Assembly (NCBI RefSeq): GCF_028640845.1
Contig: NC_080539.1
Span: 196,487,436 to 196,551,435, forward strand
Origin: Ahaetulla prasina
Lineage: Eukaryota; Chordata; Lepidosauria; Squamata; Colubridae
Length of the DNA stretch: 64,000 nucleotides
Direction: 5' to 3'
The notes under the pieces were generated by a model. It saw nothing but the letters and a program-made list of their open reading frames with translations, was not told where the DNA came from and made no database searches. Of this stretch, positions 56,961 to 64,000 are shown piece by piece. The first letter of the stretch is position 1. Each line of letters begins with the position of its first letter. Position numbers and translations under genes: made by a program.

Positions 56961-59060
56961 GACATTTTTTATATGAATCATTTTTTTAACCAATTCAATT
57001 GCACTCAACTTAACTGGGATCTCTGAATCTAATGTCATCCCCAATCATAGATTCCACCTTTATTGACAGCAATAAACGCATAAAGTATTAACAATTATTA
57101 TAGCTACGAATAACATTTACTTTTTCTCTTTTAAAACTGAGGCATAGTGTACAGTGAGAAAATTGCCTTAATATTAGACAAAGAAGCCCATGAAAGATTC
57201 CCTCACCTTAAAAATGTGGGATTCAGCAAGTATATTGCACACATTTCCAACTCAGTGTCAATCTTACTCCTCATTGTACGTGTCCTTCTCTTCTTCCACT
57301 TCATGCATTAAGATTTTCCATTACTGTCTTAACAAATCTTTCACAGAATGTAGCATGTAGTAAATGCCAGGGGACTCGTTTGGTTGCTTCTTGCTGACCT
57401 CATGTTTATGAGATCACCTGGTCAACTAAAGTATTTATTTGGATATAGATGGAGGATCTAGGCCTGACATCTTTGTTTAATCATATTAATCACTCAAGTT
57501 TGAAAATTGCTTTATATTATGCTTCTCTGATAAATGGGAAAGAGAGCTGGTTTATAATTCACACTGACAAAGACTTTCCCTTTGGGGAATAGGAGTATCA
57601 GCCTTCTAGCGTTCATGGTTATCATTTATTTACCGCATCATAGAGTTACTCAAAGGCAATTTGAGCAAACCCATTGTTTGGCTGTGCTGTAGATAAGTAC
57701 AGAATCAAAGAGAGAAAAACTACATTTGCAATGGCAGATCGTTCATTCATCCTTCATATAACCAAGCCTTGAAATTCTAATTGTCAATTTTTCTAATAAT
57801 AAACATGACAGTACAGAGAAATGATTTCTTCACTGAAAAACCAAGAAATGTATGCTCCCTGGTTTGGTCTGAAAAAGCAGAGTGCCAAAATATGTACATA
57901 ACAACTAGAAATGTACACACTGTACAATGGAAAGAACTCTACAACAAATATGCATTATTTCTCTTTTGGTGCTATAGTTACTCTTCCACAACTCAATATA
58001 CTCACAACATCTGTGGTGAAGTGCATGTTGAGTATAGTCTAGGAATGAACACTTCATTGTAATGGTTTTTCCAGGCAGCCATATTATTGCACAATAAATA
58101 AAATGACATAAAATATGCAGCTGCCTTGAAATCCAAATATTTTCCCCAAGCTAGCACTTTCATTCCAGGGATATTGCATTTTTGTAGCTCTCACAAATGG
58201 CAATGTTTTCATTCTTTGCACAGTCCCCAGAACACTCATGATTAGGAAATGCAATACCGGTCAAAGAATAAATTCTAAGCCCTATAATTTGTTTTATGTC
58301 AGTTACTTATCTTAACATATTCTGCATTTTCTGACCTCGCACATATTAATTAAGAAACCTATGCATTTTGGAAAGGTAATCAAAAGGTTCAAGGAATAAA
58401 ACACTCTAAATTGTTTGTCTGCAAAATGGAAGTAGCATAGCTTTTCTGCACTTTCACTTTGTAAGTGACTGGCCTATAAACAAGATTGTAGCAGGTTCTC
58501 TTTGGTATAACTCTATTTAATTAATCTTCAAGCCATTAACCATTGATTTAAAATGCCACTTATAAAATCTTCATTTTGCACATTATCAGTTGTTTTGCAA
58601 ATAGCTATCCATGAACAGAGGCATAATGATCTCCCTTTTCCCATTCTTGCAGCTTACTAACCTCATAGTCAATTTTGGCTTTTTAATTACTCACACTCAT
58701 ATTAGCATTTAAAATTAAATGGCAGATTAAAAAATAATAATGTGCATGGACATAAAAAGTTAAAATTCCTATTACAGAGCTGCCTGATGGAGGAAATAAA
58801 ATCTATTTTTGTTTAAAGGGCATCATGGAATTTTATCTAAAATTGAAATATAAAAAGAGAAATGAACATTTTAAAATAAATATCAGTGAATTGTTTTAAA
58901 ACTATTTTTCAATAGGTGGAGGGTTGGTCCTTGCCAGCAACAACTTTTCAAAATTTTAAGTGAATTTTTGTGTGTATCACAATAATAGCTATTTTACTTT
59001 TTAAGGATCAGAAGGTTACTACAAGCAGTTTTCTTAGATCAGGATTCTAATCTAGCAAAC
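56961..59060. other. Unique AT-rich intronic sequence
   Basis: About 2.1 kb with no recognised transposon. Candidate conserved non-coding sequence (see findings). Confidence 0.45.

Positions 59061-59062
<2 letters not shown>

Positions 59063-59116
<54 letters not shown>
59063..59116. repeat. GT dinucleotide array
   Basis: About 27 uninterrupted GT units. The open frame that begins here (Cys-Val repeats) is an artefact of the array. Confidence 0.95.
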
Positions 59117-59118
<2 letters not shown>

Positions 59119-59477
59119 AAAAAAACTGGGGCTATGGTAAAAAGTGGTCTGAATCCAAACAATAAAAATTATGCTAGAAAGACATTAGCCTATGATACTG
59201 TAACTAGTTATCCCCATCCCGATGTTATGATAGTAAGAGACACCACATTTAGAGCAATGTGTGTGAAACAGAATTATTTTGAAATAGATGGTCGTCCTTA
59301 CATAAGAGATATGAATGGAATAAGTGGATGCTATATGGGGGGTGGGGTTTGCACACACAGAGAATACGGAACAAGCAAGAGAACGTTGTACTCAATGCTT
59401 TATGTTTTGAGGCTCAGACACAGCTGCTGCTCACATCCCATTTTTTTCTTTTAGCTTGAGAAGTCTCACTTTCTATA

Positions 59478-59865
59478 CAGATAGTTCTTGTGTAATGACG
59501 GTTCATGTTATAACTGTTCAAAATTATGACATTTACAAAACTGGCATTTTATAGCCTGTGAGCAACCCCACTACCATAAACGGCTGTGCCAATCCTCCTT
59601 GGTCAAATGATCACATGACAAATGGGTCAGTTTCATGACCGGTCACAGTGTTCTGCGATCAAATTACCACAATTCAAAGTATTTTTTGCTTGTTTTTGGC
59701 AAAAGACACCCATTCAAATGAATGGGTTTGCTTTGCGATCACTGGGTTTACCATGATACAGGCCAGAAAATTACTTAGGTCATGTGGGTGCCTTGACTTA
59801 CGACAACTATGACTTCCAACTGTAATTCCAGAGTTTAATTACAGTCATAATTCAAGGACTATCTT
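59478..59865. mobile_element. Tigger-like MITE, diverged
   Basis: The ends CAGATAGTTCTTGTGTAATG and CATAATTCAAGGACTATCTT are inverted repeats, flanked by TA at 59476-59477 and 59866-59867. Internal TGATCACATGACAAATGGGT recalls the 29376 family, but divergence is high. Confidence 0.75.
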
Positions 59866-59869
59866 TAAA

Positions 59870-62401
59870 AGAGATGCTGTTTCACTTCTCCACACTTAAT
59901 GTAGCAACTAGTTCATGAATAGGCAATCCTCTCCAATCAGACATTTTACAAAAAATTAATATGTCTGAAAAAGGAACTGTATAACACGATTGATTTAAGT
60001 ACCATGAAAGAACCTCAAGCCAAAGAATGCAGATGCCTGCCTGGTCTTGCTTATTGTGAAGGCAGGTTTGTTAAGGCAAGTTTATACAAATATATATATG
60101 CATACACAAACAATGTAAATTAAAAAGACTTACATAGTTGCTCATATTGTAACCACAACTCTGGGCCGCTCACAAAATAGAAAAATAGGAATCCCCAATC
60201 AGAATAAAAACTGAATAAAATCTAAATAAGAATCCATGGCATTTTCAAATAAAAACTCAATAAAATCTCCGTAAGAATCCATGGCATTTTCAAAACATTT
60301 GCACTTTAAACACTTGGAAAAATTTAACAAACAGTAATAAAACTCCAAATACCAACATTATAATAAAGGTAAATTCATGGTTTAAAATACTTTATCAAGA
60401 GCATCATAGGATGAATATACTTTTATTATTATCCAAATTTTTCCAATGAAGGAGTACCATGAATTTAAGCCACAATCAGTCATCTTTGTCAGCTTTTGTA
60501 ATTAATTATATAAGTGATACAGTATATGGCCTAATTCACAAAAGCTTATACCTACAATATGAGCAATATTATTCATAATATCTACAAGAGAGCTAAAATG
60601 TTTAAAATGTTACAATTATTGAAATACAGTTGGCTATAAAGAAATGTTGAAGTTGCTTCTCCAAAAACAAATCTCAATTCAATACAGTTTTTTGCTTTCA
60701 AAAACTGAGATAAACAACTATGTTGTCTCCCCCCCAAAAAAAACACCAGTTCCACACATCTCAGTAGTGACTTCTTCCTCACTCTTCAGTTACCTCCAGC
60801 TATCTGTCTTGTTTGCACTTTCGGAGAGTTCCTCAAAAGTGTCTTGTTTAAACATAGGAAGCCACATCAAAGACAGTTTTTGTAATCTCCAGTGCCAGAT
60901 TTCAGAATCTCATTGTTATGGTTCCCTGACTGTGACTAGGGATGCATGCTCTCTTTCAGTCATATAATAATAATGCTATCATCCTAGAAATTTGACATTA
61001 AGGATTAAAAATGGCTCCTTTCTCCCTGCTTATTATTCAAAAGACCCTGAAAAGTAATCTGTTTTATGAAGCTATGTTTTGCAATCTGCATAAATATGCC
61101 ATCATTCTCTGATCTTCCTCTGGTTTAATTGAAAGCACACAATATCATAGAATATGGAAAATGCAAACTATAAGCTTACATAGTAAAACAGTGTACAAGC
61201 AACCATTTTTTTTCCTAGCAATTGGGCATAAAATGATGTCATTCCCCTTTCCCAAAAACCCTGAACACAAAAGTCTTTTAGGGTACAGGACTTCAGAGCA
61301 CAGAAAGAAAACTACTTAATTTGCACTGAAATTTAATTTGAGGCAGGTCAATTAAGTCTGTTTGTGAAAGAAGAGCCTTTTGATAATAATTTCAATTTCA
61401 TAATGACTTTGAGTAATGAATCTACTAATGATGCAAATTTATTTTGTTTCCTTCTAAGCAAATCTAAATTATTGATCATTTAAGATCATCCAGCCCCTTT
61501 GAGTAAAATTATACATTGTAAACAAGGGGACCCCCTCTTCATTAAAAAAACAAAGCAAATGACTTCAGAATGAGAGAATATGAATATGCTGACATGGAAC
61601 TTCAATGGCTATACAGCATTAAGCCTGTGCTGAAAAACTACAAAAACTGTGATCATAGCAGCATGGGACCAAATTTGCATCAGAAAACCTTCTGAAGCAC
61701 TTGGGGGCATGGTGCCATATTGCTAAACCTGCATTTGAACGGTTTCCTCTCTATTGTGGGTATGCATGTGTTTGGGAGGTGGAGACCAAAGTGACATTGA
61801 CTATTAACAAATCATCAAAACAACAGGATATTAGAAGACACTGGGGGAAAAAGAAGATTGATTGTGAATGCTGTACCTGGCTGAGACAGTAATAAAATCC
61901 TGCAACTTTGCACAGGTAAAAGGGCAAGGTAAGAAATCTCTCTCTCAGAAAATAGATGCCACGGGCTGCAAAAAAGCTCAGCAGAAGCTCCCCAACTTAA
62001 TCATAATGCTAGTAAAAGGTATACATTTCAAGGATAACAACACCTTTTCTTCATTTGTGAGGATGCCGAGGAGATACAGAAGACACATTCCAAGGTGCGT
62101 GGAAAGCTTGCTATGTATGTGAAGCATTCTGCTCATAAAAAAGATGTATAGAATGCTTCTTTGACTCTTCACAAACACATCCACTGATTTATTTCCAAAC
62201 TGTTCCAAGGTCTTCACTGTGCTCACATAATATCACTTGCAGTTGTAAAACTGCAGGAGTACATCATTGAAAGCATTGACAAAAATACTCAAATCAGATT
62301 CTTTGAAATATAATATAGTTACCATGTCAATTTCATATAATATGGTTGTTGCGTTTAAAAATATTTAAACATGCTTTAAAATTTTCCCCCCATGGTATGA
62401 G
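59870..62401. other. Unique intronic sequence 3' of the exon
   Basis: It contains a 45-bp tandem duplication at 60204-60293 and no other recognised repeats. No additional splice-flanked frame was found. Confidence 0.45.
60204..60293. repeat. 45-bp tandem duplication
   Basis: Units 60204-60248 and 60249-60293 each start ATAAAAACT and end AGAATCCATGGCATTTTCAA. They differ at four positions. Confidence 0.9.
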
Positions 62402-62407
62402 TATTAC
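62402..62407 (-). other. PARD3B: Splice donor of the PARD3B exon
   Basis: The minus-strand sequence is AG|GTAATA. The first four intron bases fit the consensus. Position +5 is T instead of the usual G, which makes this a moderately weak donor. It splits a codon after two bases, matching the acceptor phase so that the exon is symmetrical and could in principle be skipped without a frameshift. Confidence 0.7.
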
Positions 62408-62707
62408 CTCTCAACAGGAGCATGCTGGTGGGATGGCTTGTTTATCCTTGCATATAATCCTTCTAAGTGGTCCCTGTCCAGAGGTGCTGTAGGGTTATTG
62501 CACCCACCATAAGCTTCAGAAACAAGTGGAGAAGAAAGCTGGTAGGAGTTGATAACTGGATATACTTCTCGGAAGTGATTCACTCGTGCATAATTTGGGT
62601 CTGTCTCATCATCGTCAAGATCAGGTGGGGCTCCCATAGGAACTGTGGAATACTCAACAAGTCCCCTGATTTGCTTCTGACGGAGTTCCTGATGCTTTGC
62701 ACTAATC
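62408..62707 (-). CDS. PARD3B: Internal coding exon of PARD3B (Par-3 family polarity scaffold), C-terminal region
   Basis: This 300-bp exon encodes 99 complete codons plus one leading and two trailing split-codon bases, so it keeps frame across introns. The peptide starts ISAKHQELRQKQIRGLVEYS, has an acidic stretch (DLDDDETDPNYARV), then NHFREVYPV, and ends with DRDHLEGLYARINKP. From memory, the YARVNHFRE and DHLEGLYAK/RINKP segments match the PARD3B C-terminal part, downstream of the PDZ domains; PARD3 has a related but different DALYAQVKKP segment. Par-3 proteins scaffold Par-6 and atypical PKC at cell junctions; PARD3B is the paralogue reported at tight junctions. The exon is bounded by CTCCCAG|G on the 5' side and GAGAG|GTAATA on the 3' side. 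The apparent start methionine of the open frame lies in the intron and is not a real start, and the apparent stop is the TAA inside the donor site. No other exon of the gene is visible here. The gene family is near certain to me; PARD3B rather than PARD3 is likely. Confidence 0.8.
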
Positions 62708-62735
62708 CTGGGAGACAAAACAACTAACATCAGTA
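62708..62735 (-). other. PARD3B: Splice acceptor of the PARD3B exon with candidate branch point
   Basis: Read on the minus strand, a T-rich tract (TTAGTTGTTTTGTCTCCCAG) runs into the exon. A CTGAT motif at 62729-62733 puts a candidate branch adenine at 62730, about 22 bases upstream of the AG, which is a normal distance. The acceptor divides a codon after its second base. Confidence 0.75.
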
Positions 62736-62852
62736 CATACTGCTGATACAAATAGGAAGCCTATTCAACTGAAGTTTGATTACATCAATTTAATGGCAAG
62801 CCAAATGGAAGTGATAATAATTTGACTTTTAAAATCACATTATCAGAATATA

Positions 62853-63084
62853 CGTGTATTCCTCGTTTAGTGATCACAATTGGTCCTGGCAACATGGTTG
62901 TTAAATAAAGCAGTTGCCAAGTGAAACCACAACTGTGCTTACAATAATCTTTCTGCTTTCCTTTGCTTTACAGACCTACAAAGGTCACAAATGTGAGGAT
63001 TGGTCTCAAAGTTATTATTTTTTTATCACTGTCATAATTGCAAATGTTTGCTAAACAAGGCGGTTGGTAAATAAGGGCTCTCTG
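62853..63084. mobile_element. Tigger-like MITE, short and diverged
   Basis: The left end CGTGTATTCCTCGTTTAGTG and right end TAAATAAGGGCTCTCTG are imperfect inverted repeats with TA on both sides (62851-62852, 63085-63086). TGGTTGTTAAATAAAG and CTAAACAAGGCGGTTGGTAA resemble the TTGTTAAGTGA motif of the family. It lies about 145 bp 5' of the PARD3B exon, inside the intron. Confidence 0.6.
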
Positions 63085-63086
63085 TA

Positions 63087-64000
63087 GTAGCAGATGTCAA
63101 GCAGGCAAAGTAAACACAGATTCACCGTAATTGTCAACAATAAACTTCTAGTCCCTTTTCAAGTTTTTTCAGAGACAAGGCTGAAATGCCTACAGTATAT
63201 AGACATTCATCACTGCACAAACATAAATTACATTTGAGAATTAAAGGTAAATCTAATGAAGCCCCTTTTAAAATATAGATATCTCCTAAAATATATTTTT
63301 CTTGTTTGCCTCTGAACTAGCCAATATTATCAATGCCACATTTATCATATTTTCCTCCCAATTTAATGAATCACCTATATTAAGGTTATTTGTGAGAAGT
63401 CTAGCAATGTGACACACAAATGTAAATAGCAATTAGTGGAGTAAAAAGTCAAAGACCCAAAGCCATTCAATAACATTTTTGACATTTTGTCCTAACTCGT
63501 AACTTGGGGATATAATATCTTGTTACGTGGAGATCAGAGAGAGAATATACAGTGAAGAAATGAACAGAAGCCAGTAGAGATGAATTGTGTAGACATAAGT
63601 GAATTAAATACTATTACTGACAGTATTCCATTATGATAAATCTTTAAGAAGTATTACAAATGCTGCTACTAATCAGTGCTATTGTGTAATCTGTTGGGAA
63701 TAGGAGAGGTAGGAAGACACCCAGGTATAATTTCAAAGATAGTCAAATTCAGATGAATCATCATTTGCTTTATGATTGAAAACTTTAAACAAGGCACTGT
63801 TAATAATAAGAAACTGAAATGTTCAGCTGCCTCACTATGTAATTAAAGCAGCAGAAAAGATCAGAGCAGCAAGATGAGCCCGGTGTATCGAGAGCAAAGA
63901 ATGAAAAGCAAAAAAAAAAAAAAAAAGGATTAAAGCACAGGAAAGCCTCCAATTAAAAAGTCAGGATTTATTCACCATTATTAAATTCTGTAGCTCACAA
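63087..64000. other. Unique intronic sequence upstream of the exon
   Basis: A 16-base poly(A) run near 63912 is the only repeat noted. No exon recognised. Confidence 0.45.

Larger units (their letters stand above)
1..62407 (-). other. PARD3B: Inferred downstream intron of PARD3B (left end beyond window)
   Basis: Everything left of the exon is taken as one intron, because the exon's donor is intact and no other splice-flanked conserved reading frame is visible. PARD3B is known in vertebrates as a very large gene with long introns, so more than 62 kb is plausible. The content is unique AT-rich sequence and mobile elements only. Inference, not proof: a small exon could be missed by eye. Confidence 0.6.
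62708..64000 (-). other. PARD3B: Inferred upstream intron of PARD3B (right end beyond window)
   Basis: This is the sequence 5' of the exon on the minus strand. It holds a Tigger-like element (62853-63084), a poly(A) run near 63912-63927 and otherwise AT-rich sequence with no reading frame worth noting. Confidence 0.6.

Noticed and set aside
59065..59454. 129-codon frame starting with Cys-Val repeats
   Set aside because: The start is a GT array; the remainder has no recognised domain and no splice or codon signal.
62404..62751. Reading the exon frame as a complete 115-residue protein from its first Met
   Set aside because: The first 15 residues are intron 5' of a clear CCCAG acceptor, and the stop is formed by the donor GTAA.

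Overview
This is a vertebrate nuclear window, most probably from a snake. The evidence is the repeat mix: CR1 and L2 LINEs, BovB (RTE) LINEs, an R4-clade LINE, Sauria-type tRNA SINEs whose tail matches BovB, CR1 3' ends followed by ATTCT/AATAG microsatellites (a combination known from snake genomes), and several short hAT-like and Tigger/mariner-like elements. There is no operon structure, and no bacterial or viral gene set.

Only one host coding exon can be supported. It is a 300-bp, splice-flanked exon on the minus strand at 62408-62707. I recognise it as a C-terminal exon of the cell-polarity scaffold PARD3B (Par-3 family), because the protein carries a DPNYARVNHFRE-type segment and a DHLEGLYARINKP segment. 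Transcription runs right to left. Bases 62708-64000 would then be the upstream intron and the whole 62.4 kb to the left a single very long downstream intron, with no further convincing exon. Nearly all other open reading frames are transposon fragments or chance.

Layout, left to right. 1-5 kb: AT-rich unique sequence, a foldback element, a 120-bp hAT-like MITE with a perfect 8-bp target duplication, a SINE and a decayed R4-clade LINE. 5-6.2 kb: an L2 3' end and a second foldback element. 9-10.6 kb: a head-to-tail pair of hAT-like elements loaded with CTTT and CA repeats. 11.2-14 kb: a decayed antisense BovB with a Tigger-like insertion. 16.3-17.2 kb: a Tigger-like element split by a hAT-like element made of tandem hairpins. 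20.6-24.3 kb: an old L2, a CR1 tail and a Sauria SINE. 26.3-29.3 kb: a CR1 hit by an L2 tail and by a solo LTR with 5-bp target duplication. 29.4-31.2 kb: two Tigger-like MITEs. 32-38 kb: SINEs, one split by a hAT-like MITE, LINE remnants and a second CR1. 38.4-44.4 kb: two young L2 copies, an old CR1 with a nested LINE tail, and a CR1 microsatellite-type tail. 46.8-47.5 kb: a large foldback hAT-like element. 49.9-50.1 kb: a SINE. 54.1-57 kb: a sense BovB with a nested Sauria SINE, followed by two MITEs. 57-64 kb: mainly unique intron, two Tigger-like elements and the exon.

I found no previously undescribed gene system. The interesting content is mobile-element architecture: clear nested insertions with target duplications, a possible hAT dimer, tandem cruciform-forming units, and foldback families. 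Names of repeat families come from recognising their motifs and termini, not from a library search.
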